A stretch of DNA of 64,000 nucleotides from Actinoplanes solisilvae (GTDB lineage: Bacteria > Actinomycetota > Actinomycetes > Mycobacteriales > Micromonosporaceae): assembly GCF_003999975.1 (NCBI RefSeq), contig NZ_RJAC01000024.1, positions 1 to 64,000 on the forward strand. Reading direction: 5' to 3'. Under the pieces are notes generated by a model. That model ran no database searches. It was not told where the DNA came from and saw only the letters and a list, made by a program, of their open reading frames with translations. Shown in pieces: positions 48,237 through 57,398 of the stretch. The first letter of the stretch is position 1. Every line of letters begins with the position of its first letter. The position numbers were made by a program, and so were the translations under genes.

Positions 48237-49364
48237 ATGAGAATTCTGACAGCGACTATTGACGCGGGTGGCAACACGCCGCCGACGGTGGCGATCACCG
48301 CCGAGCTGATCCGCCGAGGCCACGAGGTCCTCGTGCTCGGTCATGGCAGTCAGCGGGCGGCCTTCGCGGCCACCGGTCAACGCCTGCGAGAGTGGTCGAG
48401 CGCCCGCACGTGGAGCCCCCGAGCCGACCACCCCGATCTGCGCACCATGCTCTCCTGGCTGCCGCTCGCCTCCGACCCCGGCTACGGTCGCGACATCGCG
48501 GCAGCAGTCGGCACGGATCGCGTCGATCTGGTTCTGACCGATTGCATGATTCCAGGGGCGCTGCGGCAGATCCGCGCCACCGGCGTCCCCGTAGCCATGC
48601 TGGTACACGCATACTCCGGCTACTGGCGTACGCAATGGTCTCGCAAGAGCCCGATGGGCACGTGGCTCCGTCTGACCGGCGCACATCCGGGGCGGCGTGG
48701 GGCGTTGCCCGATCGGCTGGTGGTGACGACACTGCCGCAGCTTGACGTCATCCCGCAGGACCGTGGGCTTTTGCCGGCCCCGACGGTCCAGACCGGCCCG
48801 GTCTTCGGCTCGGCGCCGACATCAGCCGCCCGGGCCGACGGCGACGCTCCCCTGCTGATAAGCCTGAGCACGATCAGTTACCCGGGTCAACAGGCATGCC
48901 TCCAGCGCATTCTCGACGCTTTCGACGGCATGCCCGTACGGGCCGTGGCCACGGTCGGCACGTCGGTGAACGCCCGCGGGCTGCGGCCGCCGTCGAACGT
49001 CACGGTGCGCGCGTTCGCCTCCCACACGGAGATGATGCCCCGGATGAGCGCGATCATCGGCCACGGCGGGCACGGCACGACGATGCTCGCCCTGGCTCAC
49101 GGGCTACCGGTCCTCATGTTCCCGCAGAGCGGCCACACGGACCAGCCGCTCGTCGCCGCTTCGGTGGCGGCGGCCGGTGCTGGTCTGACCCTGCCCCGCG
49201 AGACGGAGGTGGCCCAGATCAGAAGCAGCATCCTCCGGTTGATCACCGATCGGGAGCTCCGCCGTCGAGCCGCCCGGCTCGGCGAGCAGTTACGCGCGGT
49301 CGACGGCGCGACCGCCGCCGCTTCCGCTCTGGAAAGCCTGGTCAAGGAAAAGGCTGGGCCCTGA
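48237..49364 (+). CDS. GT1/MGT-type glycosyltransferase
   Basis: 375 residues. The N-terminal GT-B Rossmann half starts MRILTATIDAGGNTPPTVAI...RRGHEVLVLGHGSQR. The C-terminal half has the donor-binding block IGHGGHGTTMLALAHGLPVL and FPQSGHTDQPLVAASV, the HGGxGT and PQxxDQ signatures of UDP-/dTDP-sugar transferases that act on natural products or lipids. ATG 48237 has no clear ribosome site. No aglycone-synthesis or deoxysugar genes lie beside it, so the acceptor is unknown; a macrolide- or xenobiotic-inactivating role is possible. Confidence 0.85.
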   Translation: MRILTATIDAGGNTPPTVAITAELIRRGHEVLVLGHGSQRAAFAATGQRLREWSSARTWSPRADHPDLRTMLSWLPLASDPGYGRDIAAAVGTDRVDLVLTDCMIPGALRQIRATGVPVAMLVHAYSGYWRTQWSRKSPMGTWLRLTGAHPGRRGALPDRLVVTTLPQLDVIPQDRGLLPAPTVQTGPVFGSAPTSAARADGDAPLLISLSTISYPGQQACLQRILDAFDGMPVRAVATVGTSVNARGLRPPSNVTVRAFASHTEMMPRMSAIIGHGGHGTTMLALAHGLPVLMFPQSGHTDQPLVAASVAAAGAGLTLPRETEVAQIRSSILRLITDRELRRRAARLGEQLRAVDGATAAASALESLVKEKAGP

Positions 49365-49448
49365 TCACCGGCGATATCGAGCCCTCAGTACGCCCCCTCG
49401 CCGGTTCGGCTTCGGAAGGATCGGTTCGATGCCGCGATCGTGGCAGCC

Positions 49449-49805
49449 TTACCCGCCGAGCACACGGCGCACGGCCGCGGCGGACAGCTCCGTCTTGGGG
49501 ACGAATCCGGCCACGGGCGCCTCGGCGATCAGGTCGGCGTAATCGGCCTCGGCATACGAGGAGATCATGACAATGCGAACCGCGTGCCCGTCGGCGACCA
49601 AGTCCCGGGCCACGTCGAACCCGGACTCCCCGCCCAGGCGGATGTCGACCAGGACCGCGTCCGGGCGCAGTTCCGCCACGCTTCGAAGGGCCGCGGCGCG
49701 GCTGCCGGCGACCCCGGCCACGATCAGGCCGTCGCGTTCCAGGGCGGCTCGGGCGACAGCGAGGAAGTTCTCGTCGTCGTCCACGATCACGCACCGCAGC
49801 TGCAC
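49449..49805 (-). CDS. Receiver-only response regulator
   Basis: 118 residues containing only a receiver domain: CVIVDDDENFL, phospho-acceptor Asp54 in AVLVDIRLGGESG, Ser in VMISSYAE and Lys in FVPKTEL. The protein stops right after helix 5 (VRRVLGG), where NarL-type regulators normally continue into a LuxR HTH. It lies 57 bp after the giant kinase gene on the same strand and is the obvious partner of its C-terminal histidine kinase. It must act by protein contact or phosphotransfer, or have lost its DNA-binding domain. Confidence 0.88.
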   Translation of the reverse strand: MQLRCVIVDDDENFLAVARAALERDGLIVAGVAGSRAAALRSVAELRPDAVLVDIRLGGESGFDVARDLVADGHAVRIVMISSYAEADYADLIAEAPVAGFVPKTELSAAAVRRVLGG

Positions 49806-49862
49806 AACGCCATCGTTCCAGCCGGCCGAACCCCGCGCATTGAAGGTAGCAGGGGGGGTAGA

Positions 49863-52800
49863 TCATCCCCGCCGGGCGGAACTGGCATCGGCGGTGGCGA
49901 TCGGAAGCTCCGCGGTCAGGCTTGTCCCGCCGCCTTCCGGGCTGTCGAGCCGCAGGCTCCCGCCGAGCGCCTCGACCCGGTCCTTGAGCCCGCCCAGGCC
50001 GGTGCCACCGGCCAGCGTGGCGCCCCCGATGCCGTCGTCGGTCACCGTGACACGCAGCAGCCGGTCCACCAGCTCGGCGCGGATGCTGACGACCGAGGCG
50101 CGCGCGTGCTTGACCGCGTTGGTCAGTGCTTCGGCGACGAGGTAGTAGGCGCTGACCTCGACGTGCTCCGGGAACCGTTGGTCGACGAGCAGGTCCAGTT
50201 CGACCGGGAGCAGCGAGCGCCGGGCGAGCCCTCGAAGCGCGGGGCGCAGGCCACCGCTGGACAGGACGGCGGGGTGGATACCGCGGGCGATCTCGTGCAC
50301 CTCCTCCAGGGCATCGGTGGCCGCGGTCACCGCGTTCCCGAGCTGAGCCCGCAACTCGTCCAGCTCGCGCGGAACCGTCGCCTGCACGTCGCGTAACCGC
50401 AGTGCCAGCAGGACCAGCCGCTGCTGGGCGCCGTCGTGCAGGTCTCGCTCGATGCGCTGGCGCGCCTGGTCGGCGGCGGCGACGATCCGCGCTCGGGAGG
50501 CGGCCACCTCGCCTCGCGCCTCGGCGTTCGCGATGGCGGTCGACACCAGCTCGGCGAACGCGGTGAGCCGGTCCTCGCTGTCCGGGGGCGGCACCTCGTC
50601 GCTGGTGGACCCGGCCAGCAGAATGCCCCACAGGCGGCTCTCGGCCCTGACCGGCACGCCCACCGCCGCCTGCAAGCCCCAATCGCGTACGGCGACCTGG
50701 CCGATCGCGCCGGTGGCGTCGGCCCGGTACGTTCGCGCCGGCTGATGCGTACGGTGGACAAGGGTGCTGACGTTCACTCCGCCGAGCGGCAACCGGGCGC
50801 CCAAAGGCATCGGCGACGCACCCCAGCGGCCGACGATCTCGATCATCTCGGCCTCGTCGTCGTACCGGAACAGGGCCGCGAAATCGACCGCGAGCAGCTG
50901 CCCGGCCTCCGCGGCCACCGCGGCGAACACCGACTCCGGCGGCTCGGCCCGGGCGACCCGGGTCGCCACCCGCCGCAGAGCCGCTTGCTCGTCGGCGATG
51001 CGCCGGTATTCGGCGTACAGCTGGGCGTTGTCGAGGGAGACCGCGAGCTGCCCGGCGATGAGGCCGACAGCCTCCAGCCGTTCGGTGGTGAAGGCGCCGC
51101 GAATGAGGCGGTTCTCCAGCAGGAGCACCGCACGCAGCGCGCCTCGTCCGAAGACCGGCACGGCCAGCAGCGAACAGCAGGTGACGCCGTCGAAGTACGG
51201 GTCGCGGGCGAACCGGTCGTCGCTGGTGGCGTCGCTCACCGCCAGCGGTTCCTGGGTCCGCCGCAGGTAGCGCAGGACCGACATCGGTGCGTCGGGACTG
51301 CCCGCCGGTCCGGAGAGCACCCAGTCCCGCTGGGCCTCGTCCCACAGCACCAGGTCCACGCCGGTGGCGCCGGCCATCGCGCTCAGCACCTCCGCCACGC
51401 GGGCATGCAGTTGTTCGAAGCTGGTTTCCGAGCTCAGGGCTCGCGCGGCCGACATGATGCCGAGGAGGTCGGTGGCGCCTGTGGTCATCGGCACCCACGG
51501 CGGACGGTCGCCTTCGCCATCGGCGGACGGGTTCAGCCCCGGGTAGGCCCATTCCATCTGCTCGGATTTAGCCACCGCGCCCCAGGCGAGGTATTGCCCA
51601 TGGGCCTGGGCGAGGAGCTCATAGCCGGTGTGTTCCAGGCCGTGGGCGAGCGAGAAGCGGCCGGCGCGCTCGGTGATCAGCGCCTTGTGCCACGGGCGCT
51701 GCCGCCTTTCGACCTCCCTGCGGGCGGAGTCGAACGCGAAAGCCGCAGCACGGAAGTCGCCCACCGTCCACGCCTGCTCGGCCTCCACGAGCCGCAACAG
51801 GTGCAGGAAGTTGTCGGGCGCGTCGGCGGCACGGGCGCCCAGCCACCGCAGCACGCCGTCGAGTTCGGTCAGCAGGACGGCGCGATCGGCGCCCTGCGCG
51901 GACCGGGCCTGCCCGGCCAGGCCGTACAGCGGATAGGCCAGGGCGCTCATCGAGAAGCCGGTGATGACCGGCAGCAGCCGCACCGCCGCCGCCCCCTGCC
52001 GCGCCACCTCGGCCGGGTCGCCGAAGATGGCCGCGGCGATCGCCCGGCACAGGTGGACGTGGATCACCACGAGCGGGTTGCCCGCGTACTGGTCCACGGG
52101 GATCACCGCGGGGGACGCGGCCGAGCCCTCCCGGCGGAGCACGTCGGCCAGCCATTGATAGCTCGCCAGCCACTGCGACGTCGGCTCGGTGCCGGTGCGC
52201 CGCGCGAAAGCCTGGGCCGCGGTCACCTGCGCCATGCAGGTGTCCAGGACCGGCCCGCAGTCCAGCAGCCCCACCACCGTCTGGTGGTAGGTGTAGCCCG
52301 CGTTCGTCAGGTCGCCGCCCGCGACCAGCCCCTCGCGGGCACGCAGGCTTTCCTGGACGCTCTTCTCCACCGGCTCGAACCAGGACTCCAGGAACGACAC
52401 GACCAAGCGAGCATGCGAGGTTTCGGGCTCGAAGGGCCGGGTCTCGGCCAGGGCGAGAATCCGCCGGGCCACGCGGTACGCCGCAGCGTAGTCACCTCGC
52501 TGGGTGATGGCGTGGAAGGCGGCGTTGGCGGCCGACCCGACCAGGGTGTGGCCCGGTCCGTGTTCGGTCCAGATCCGCAGCGCCTCCAGGCCCACCCACG
52601 AGAACATGGCCTGGTCGCCGACGAAGTACACCGGGGAAAGCATCGCACTGAGCAGGCTGCCCGCCGTCAGCAAGGCCGGGTCGGTGAGGTCGGGGCGGGT
52701 CGCGTCGACGTGATCGGCGCGGTCCAGCCACTGATACATCCGGGTGAACTGCCGGTCGACCGCCGACGGCATGTGCTCGGCGTCCGGGACGTCGATGCCG

Positions 52801-55235
52801 CACTCGCGCAGCGATCTGACCACCAGAGCGATGGCCTCGGGAAAACGATTCCGGTGGGTCAGGCCCTTCACCTGAAGCGCCGTCGCGGTGGAGCGGTCCA
52901 AGATGGACGTGGCCAGTCCCTCCAGCACGCGGTAGTCCTCGTCCGCCTCCTCCAGCCGCCCCAGGCTGTAGAGCGCGGCGTGATCCAGGGTGTGCAACTC
53001 GATGAGCGCCTCGGTGCCGGCCTGATCGGCCAGGGTGAGCGCGGCCGCCAGCAAAGCGTGCACCAGCGAGAATTCCCCGATCTGGGTCACCTCGTCGGCG
53101 GCCCGCCGCAGCAGCGTGGCCGCGGCCCGGCGCTCGGCGGGCTCGGTGACCGCACCGGCCACCGGGAGGTACTGCTCGGCCGCGACCGCGAAGAGGCCGG
53201 GCACCACCGCGAGCCGCCGCGCCATGGCCAGGTGCAGTTCAGCCCGGCGATCCGGCCCGAGCCCGCTCAGCACGTCCTCCCGGATGCGGTCGTGCCGGAA
53301 CCGCACCGCCGCCGCGGCCCCGGCCTCCGTCACCAGAATGCCTTCCCGCAGGGCCGGCGCCAGGACATCGCCCAGGTGGGGTTCGGCGGTCGCGATCTCG
53401 AGCACGCTCAGCTGGGCGCGCCCGCCGAGGCAGGCCATCGCCTCCACCGCCTGCCGGGACCGCACGGGCATGGCCGCGATCCTGGTGGCCGACAACCCGC
53501 CGGCCTCCGCCCCGGCCAGATGCTCCCGTACGGCCTCCGTCTTCCACCGCCAGCCGTCCGGCCCGGCGCTCAGCACTCCGCCACGTCGGAGGGCGTTGAG
53601 CAGTTCCACGGTCTCGTACGGGTTGCCCCGGCAGTGCGGCTCCAGCACCGCGCCCAGCTCCGTCACCGCGTCGGCGGGCACGTGCAGCGTCTCGCCCAGC
53701 AGGGTGAGGAAGTCATGCCCGGTGAGATCGGCCAGACTCAGGTGCGGCACGGCGGCCTCGCTCCACCGGGACAGCATGGCGGCCAGGGGGTGCGACGGAT
53801 CCACCTGCCCTTCCCGGTACGCCGTGACCAGCAGCAGTCCCTCGGTTCCCTCGTTGCTGAGCACCATGTCCACGAAACCGAGCGGCACGCCTCCGCCCCA
53901 CTGCAGGTCGTCGATGAAAACCACGAGCGGGCGCCTGCGGGAGGCCACCGCGCGTAGGGCTCCGGCCGCCACGAGTTGTGCCCGGACCCCCGCCGTCAAC
54001 GGGTCGCCGAGCTCGCCCGGCCCCAGCAGTGTCGCGAACTCCGGCACCACCGTGGCGAGCAGGCCAGCGTTCGCGCCGAGCGCCCGCAGCATCCGTACGC
54101 GGATCGCGGCCACCTCGTCCTCGGGTTCGGCCAGCAGCAGGCGGCCGAACGACGTGAAAGCCTGTTGCACCGCGTTGAATTCCTGGTCGCGGCGGTACTC
54201 GTCGAACTTGCCCGAGACGAACCAGCCGCCCGCGGCGGTGACCACCGGGCGCAGCTCGTCGGCCAGCGCCGTCTTGCCCACCCCGGACGGGCCACTGATC
54301 ATCACCCCCGCGCATCGCCCGGACAGCGCGAGTGAGAAGGCCTCCGTCAAGGCGGCCACCTGCTTTTCCCGGCCCACCAACCGGGACGGCGGCAGCAGCC
54401 GTACGGGAAAGTCGTGCTCTCCGACCAGGAACTCGCCGGGCTCGGGGGTGTCGCGCTGCTGCTCAAGATCGTGGACCACGCCGTCGGCCGACTGGTAGCG
54501 GTTGTCGGGCTCCTTCTCCAGCAAATGAAGGATGATCTTCGACAACGTCTCCGGTATGTCGGGATTGACGGCCCTCGGCGGAACCGGCAGCCGGGTTAGA
54601 TGGTCATGCACCAGGCGGAAGGGGTCACTGGTGCCGAACGGCGGCTCGCCGGTGCCGAGCTCGTAGAGGACCGCACCCAACGCGTACAGGTCGGCCCGCT
54701 GGTCCACCGCCCGGCCGGTCCGTCCGGTCTGTTCCGGCGCGAGGTATGCCAGTGTCCCTGGAATCTCGGTATGGTGCGTGAAGGCCGGGCGAATCTCGGC
54801 GATCGACGTGGCGAGGGCGAAATCCACGAGGGTGAGCGTGCCGTCCGCGTCGACCACGACGTTGGCCGGGGTCAAGTCACGGTGGATCACCTCGCGGCGG
54901 TGCAACTCGGCTATGGCGCGGGCCAGGCCGAGCGCGAACCCGGCCAGATCGCGCGCGGGCACCGGTTTCGGCAGATCCGCCAGGGTGCCGACGCCGGCGT
55001 CGGCCAGCATGATGGAGCCCTCGTGCGGTGGTTCGTCCCCCAGCTGAGCCACTCCCGCCGCACCGCGCAGTCGCTCCAGGATGGCGGTCTCATGCCGCAG
55101 GCGGGACTCGGCCTCCGGGCCCAGCGGTTCCTTCGCGACCAGCGTGCGACCCGCACGGAACAGCCGGACGACCCGCGTGTGGTTACTTTCGTGCACGACC
55201 GCGAACCGCACGGACGGAACCAGGCCATCCGCCAT
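49863..55235 (-). CDS. Trifunctional Ser/Thr kinase / AAA ATPase / GAF / histidine kinase
   Basis: About 1790 residues from ATG 55235, chosen because the kinase domain begins at once; in-frame ATGs at 55271 and 55283 are alternatives. Order: Ser/Thr kinase 1-270 (TLVAKE Lys, HRDLTPANV near 117, DFA replacing DFG, LAPEQ); AAA/predicted-ATPase with VGREKQ and Walker A SGPSGVGKTAL near 314; a long helical, TPR-like region 600-1240; two GAF domains (about 1265-1410 and 1415-1570); HisKA_3 with phospho-His in RIERDLHDGAQQR near 1597; HATPase to the end. No membrane helix. Such fusions are known mostly from cyanobacteria and myxobacteria. Probably autophosphorylates and signals to the receiver protein encoded next. 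Confidence 0.88.
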   Translation of the reverse strand: MADGLVPSVRFAVVHESNHTRVVRLFRAGRTLVAKEPLGPEAESRLRHETAILERLRGAAGVAQLGDEPPHEGSIMLADAGVGTLADLPKPVPARDLAGFALGLARAIAELHRREVIHRDLTPANVVVDADGTLTLVDFALATSIAEIRPAFTHHTEIPGTLAYLAPEQTGRTGRAVDQRADLYALGAVLYELGTGEPPFGTSDPFRLVHDHLTRLPVPPRAVNPDIPETLSKIILHLLEKEPDNRYQSADGVVHDLEQQRDTPEPGEFLVGEHDFPVRLLPPSRLVGREKQVAALTEAFSLALSGRCAGVMISGPSGVGKTALADELRPVVTAAGGWFVSGKFDEYRRDQEFNAVQQAFTSFGRLLLAEPEDEVAAIRVRMLRALGANAGLLATVVPEFATLLGPGELGDPLTAGVRAQLVAAGALRAVASRRRPLVVFIDDLQWGGGVPLGFVDMVLSNEGTEGLLLVTAYREGQVDPSHPLAAMLSRWSEAAVPHLSLADLTGHDFLTLLGETLHVPADAVTELGAVLEPHCRGNPYETVELLNALRRGGVLSAGPDGWRWKTEAVREHLAGAEAGGLSATRIAAMPVRSRQAVEAMACLGGRAQLSVLEIATAEPHLGDVLAPALREGILVTEAGAAAAVRFRHDRIREDVLSGLGPDRRAELHLAMARRLAVVPGLFAVAAEQYLPVAGAVTEPAERRAAATLLRRAADEVTQIGEFSLVHALLAAALTLADQAGTEALIELHTLDHAALYSLGRLEEADEDYRVLEGLATSILDRSTATALQVKGLTHRNRFPEAIALVVRSLRECGIDVPDAEHMPSAVDRQFTRMYQWLDRADHVDATRPDLTDPALLTAGSLLSAMLSPVYFVGDQAMFSWVGLEALRIWTEHGPGHTLVGSAANAAFHAITQRGDYAAAYRVARRILALAETRPFEPETSHARLVVSFLESWFEPVEKSVQESLRAREGLVAGGDLTNAGYTYHQTVVGLLDCGPVLDTCMAQVTAAQAFARRTGTEPTSQWLASYQWLADVLRREGSAASPAVIPVDQYAGNPLVVIHVHLCRAIAAAIFGDPAEVARQGAAAVRLLPVITGFSMSALAYPLYGLAGQARSAQGADRAVLLTELDGVLRWLGARAADAPDNFLHLLRLVEAEQAWTVGDFRAAAFAFDSARREVERRQRPWHKALITERAGRFSLAHGLEHTGYELLAQAHGQYLAWGAVAKSEQMEWAYPGLNPSADGEGDRPPWVPMTTGATDLLGIMSAARALSSETSFEQLHARVAEVLSAMAGATGVDLVLWDEAQRDWVLSGPAGSPDAPMSVLRYLRRTQEPLAVSDATSDDRFARDPYFDGVTCCSLLAVPVFGRGALRAVLLLENRLIRGAFTTERLEAVGLIAGQLAVSLDNAQLYAEYRRIADEQAALRRVATRVARAEPPESVFAAVAAEAGQLLAVDFAALFRYDDEAEMIEIVGRWGASPMPLGARLPLGGVNVSTLVHRTHQPARTYRADATGAIGQVAVRDWGLQAAVGVPVRAESRLWGILLAGSTSDEVPPPDSEDRLTAFAELVSTAIANAEARGEVAASRARIVAAADQARQRIERDLHDGAQQRLVLLALRLRDVQATVPRELDELRAQLGNAVTAATDALEEVHEIARGIHPAVLSSGGLRPALRGLARRSLLPVELDLLVDQRFPEHVEVSAYYLVAEALTNAVKHARASVVSIRAELVDRLLRVTVTDDGIGGATLAGGTGLGGLKDRVEALGGSLRLDSPEGGGTSLTAELPIATADASSARRG

Positions 55236-55306
55236 CCCGCACCCCCACCCCTGGCCGAAGATCCTCCTCATCCTTACGCCCATGGAGCCACGAAAGCGAC
55301 CGGCAT

Positions 55307-55705
55307 TCAGCAGTTGAACCTGGCGATCGCCTCAGGGGTCACCGGGGTGAAGAAGTTGACCATGTTGCCGTCGGGGTCGCGGAACAGCATGGCCCGGTTG
55401 CCCCACGGCATCGTGGTGGGAACCTTCACGAAATCCGCTACCACGCTCCGCAGGTCGTCGTAGAGCGCGTCGACGTCGTCGACCAGGAATTCGATGATCG
55501 CGGTGTGGTTGTCGGCGGCCCGGGCCGAACCGGGTGCGAACAGCGGGACCGTACGGGTGCTGCCGATCGCCAGGGTGCCGTGGGCGGTCCGCAGCTCGGC
55601 GAAGTCCTCATTGCCCCACACTGCCCGCACCCCCGTGACCTTCTCGTAGAAGCCGACGAGGCGGTTGATGTCACCGGTGATGACGCGGATCGAGACGAAG
55701 TCCAT
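55307..55705 (-). CDS. VOC superfamily protein (glyoxalase/bleomycin-resistance type)
   Basis: 132 residues from ATG 55705. VOC pattern: RVITGDINRLVGFYEKVTGV at the start, IIEFLVDDVDALYDDL in the middle and MLFRDPDGNMVNFFTPV at the end. Asn in DPDGNMVNFF replaces the usual Glu ligand position, so metal use is doubtful. Divergent from the WYL regulator at 55806, with a 27-bp inverted repeat between them, so it is probably the regulator's target. Function unknown. Confidence 0.8.
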   Translation of the reverse strand: MDFVSIRVITGDINRLVGFYEKVTGVRAVWGNEDFAELRTAHGTLAIGSTRTVPLFAPGSARAADNHTAIIEFLVDDVDALYDDLRSVVADFVKVPTTMPWGNRAMLFRDPDGNMVNFFTPVTPEAIARFNC

Positions 55706-55760
55706 GGTTCTCTCCCTGCTCAGCGGGTCCGGGTGGACCGTCGCGACCGAGGCTAGGAGT

Positions 55761-55787
55761 AATACTGGACAGAATCGGTCCAGTATT
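55761..55787. promoter_or_regulatory. Inverted repeat operator between VOC and WYL-regulator genes
   Basis: AATACTGGAC and GTCCAGTATT are perfect 10-bp arms separated by 7 nt. The site lies 19 bp before the regulator ATG and 56 bp before the VOC start, ideal for a regulator that controls both divergent genes. It is AT-richer than its surroundings. Confidence 0.75.
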
Positions 55788-55792
55788 GCCGG

Positions 55793-55798
55793 TAGAGT
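55793..55798 (+). promoter_or_regulatory. Predicted -10 element of a leaderless transcript
   Basis: TAGAGT lies 7 nt before ATG 55806, with no Shine-Dalgarno between them. The layout is nearly identical to GTAGAGTTGGCGGCATG before the gene at 13666. The inverted repeat sits in the place of the -35 region, so binding there would block RNA polymerase. Confidence 0.5.
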
Positions 55799-55805
55799 TC
55801 GTCGC

Positions 55806-56762
55806 ATGGCGCGACCGACGGCCCAGGTGCTCACGCTGCTCGAACTCCTGCAGTCCGGTGGCACCCGTACGATGGCCGAGCTCGCCGACCGGCTCGGCGT
55901 CGACCCACGCACCGTGCGGCGCTACGTCGATCATCTGATCGACCTCGACGTCCCGGTCGAGTCGGTGCGCGGCCGCTACGGCGGATACCGGCTGGCCCCC
56001 GGCTATCGCCTGCCGCCGCTCATGCTGAGCGACGACGAAGCCCTGGCCGTGCTCCTCGGCCTGGTAGCCGGCCGGCGCACCGGGCTGGCCACGGCAACGG
56101 GCACGGCAAGCGAGACGGCCACCGCGAAGATCCGTCGCGTCCTGCCGTCACGGATCGCGGACCGGCTGGATTCCGTACTCGAATCCCTGGCCTTCACCGG
56201 CGAGCCCGCCGACCTCCCCCCACCGCGCACAGGTGTCCTGCTCACCGTCGCCGACGCGGTTCGCCACCACCGGCCGATCTCGATCCACTACACGTCGGGC
56301 GATGCCCGCACGCTGCATCCGTACGGGCTGGTCAACCACGCGGGCCGCTGGTACGTCACGGGCACCGATCCGGGGGTCGGCGAGGAACGGACCTTCCGGC
56401 TCGACCGCATGGCGGACGCGAGGACGCTGCCCGGCTCGTTCGAACCGCCCGCCGATTTCGTGCCGGCGGAACGCCTGCTCACCGCGATGGCCCGGGCCCC
56501 CTACCGGCACGAGGTGACGCTGCGGATCCAGGGGACGCTCGAGCAGATCCGCCGGCGGCTACCGGCCAGCGTCGCCGAGATGCGACCCGATGCGGACGAC
56601 GACTGGCAGCGTGTGGACATCCGGGCGGAGAGCCTGGACTGGCTGCCCGCGGTGCTCGCCGCGCTCGACCTGCCGTTCGTCGTCGAACGCCCGGACGAGC
56701 TGCGCGACCGCGTCATCGCGCTCGCCGACCGGCTCGCGGCCTCGGGCCGACAACTGCCGTAG
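55806..56762 (+). CDS. WYL-domain transcriptional regulator (YafY/DeoR-like HTH)
   Basis: 318 residues. N-terminal HTH_11: QVLTLLELLQSGGTRTMAEL, ADRLGVDPRTVRRYVDHL. The WYL domain follows at about 140-225 (PISIHYTSGDARTLHPYGLVNHAGRWYVTG; the WYL signature appears as RWYVTG) and then a C-terminal WCX domain ending near LPFVVERPDELRDRV. WYL regulators sense small ligands or nucleic acids. It probably controls itself and the divergent VOC gene through the 55761-55787 repeat. Confidence 0.9.
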   Translation: MARPTAQVLTLLELLQSGGTRTMAELADRLGVDPRTVRRYVDHLIDLDVPVESVRGRYGGYRLAPGYRLPPLMLSDDEALAVLLGLVAGRRTGLATATGTASETATAKIRRVLPSRIADRLDSVLESLAFTGEPADLPPPRTGVLLTVADAVRHHRPISIHYTSGDARTLHPYGLVNHAGRWYVTGTDPGVGEERTFRLDRMADARTLPGSFEPPADFVPAERLLTAMARAPYRHEVTLRIQGTLEQIRRRLPASVAEMRPDADDDWQRVDIRAESLDWLPAVLAALDLPFVVERPDELRDRVIALADRLAASGRQLP

Positions 56763-56840
56763 CGGTCATCCGGTGAGCGGGTCGTGCTCAGCCGAGCAGA
56801 CCCGCGACCGAATCGCTTCCGCCGCCGTCCCCAACAGACT

Positions 56841-56870
56841 TTGGTCTGTCGGCCGTCGTCTTCAGACCAA
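56841..56870. terminator. Inverted repeat after the WYL-regulator gene
   Basis: TTGGTCTG and CAGACCAA are perfect 8-bp arms with a 14-nt spacer, 79 bp after the stop at 56762. A second, overlapping repeat (ACAGAC-TTTG-GTCTGT, 56834-56849) uses the left arm, so alternative hairpins are possible. It could end transcription or be an operator; nothing else is seen in 56763-56962. Confidence 0.35.
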
Positions 56871-56962
56871 TGCGATCGTGCTCCGCACGGGCCCAGCGTC
56901 ACCGATATGACCGGCATCCGAGCGCGTGCCCGCCGCCTACTGCTCAGTACCGGCAGGGCGAT

Positions 56963-57289
56963 CTAGGCGCGGACGTCGTAGGCGGCGCGGGCGGCCTCCA
57001 CCCGGTCCACGTTCTCGTGCCCCCAGGCGATCATCGGCTGGACCGCGCCGAGCAGGGAGGCGCCCATCTCGGTGAGCCGGTATTCGACGTGGGGAGGCAT
57101 CACCTCGAGCACCGTCCGCACGAGCATGCCGTCCCGCTCGAGATTGCGCAGGGTGACGGTCAGCATTCGTTGACTCACGCCGTCCAGACCACGTTTGAGC
57201 TCGCTGAACCGTCGAGGGCCGGCGCCCAGCATGGAGATCACGAGCAGTGACCACTTGTCCTCGATCAGCGGGCGACAACCGCTGCGCAT
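56963..57289 (-). CDS. HxlR-family transcriptional regulator
   Basis: 108 residues. ATG 57289 follows an excellent ribosome site (GGAGGTAACC). HxlR winged helix: a conserved Cys near the start (SGCRPLIEDKW), LLVISMLGAGPRRFSELKRGLDGVSQRMLTVTLRNLERDGMLVRTV, VEYRLTEMGASLL. Members often respond to aldehydes, quinones or oxidative stress, some through that Cys. Divergent from the hydrolase gene (110-bp gap), which it most likely controls. Confidence 0.9.
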   Translation of the reverse strand: MRSGCRPLIEDKWSLLVISMLGAGPRRFSELKRGLDGVSQRMLTVTLRNLERDGMLVRTVLEVMPPHVEYRLTEMGASLLGAVQPMIAWGHENVDRVEAARAAYDVRA

Positions 57290-57398
57290 GGTTACCTCCA
57301 GAGAACCGGGGCACCCGAATGTGCCTTATTGCCCGATACGTGTCGCCGGTCCGATCATGGCAGTCCAGACAGAGAAACCGTCACCACGAAGGACAGGC

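Noticed and set aside
50436-53957. Long plus-strand frame opposite the trifunctional kinase
   Set aside because: Low-complexity His/Arg/Gly translation without motifs; the minus strand has kinase, GAF and histidine-kinase motifs in the same place.
56870-57250. Plus-strand frame overlapping the HxlR gene
   Set aside because: It is the complement of a well-formed HxlR gene that has a strong ribosome site.
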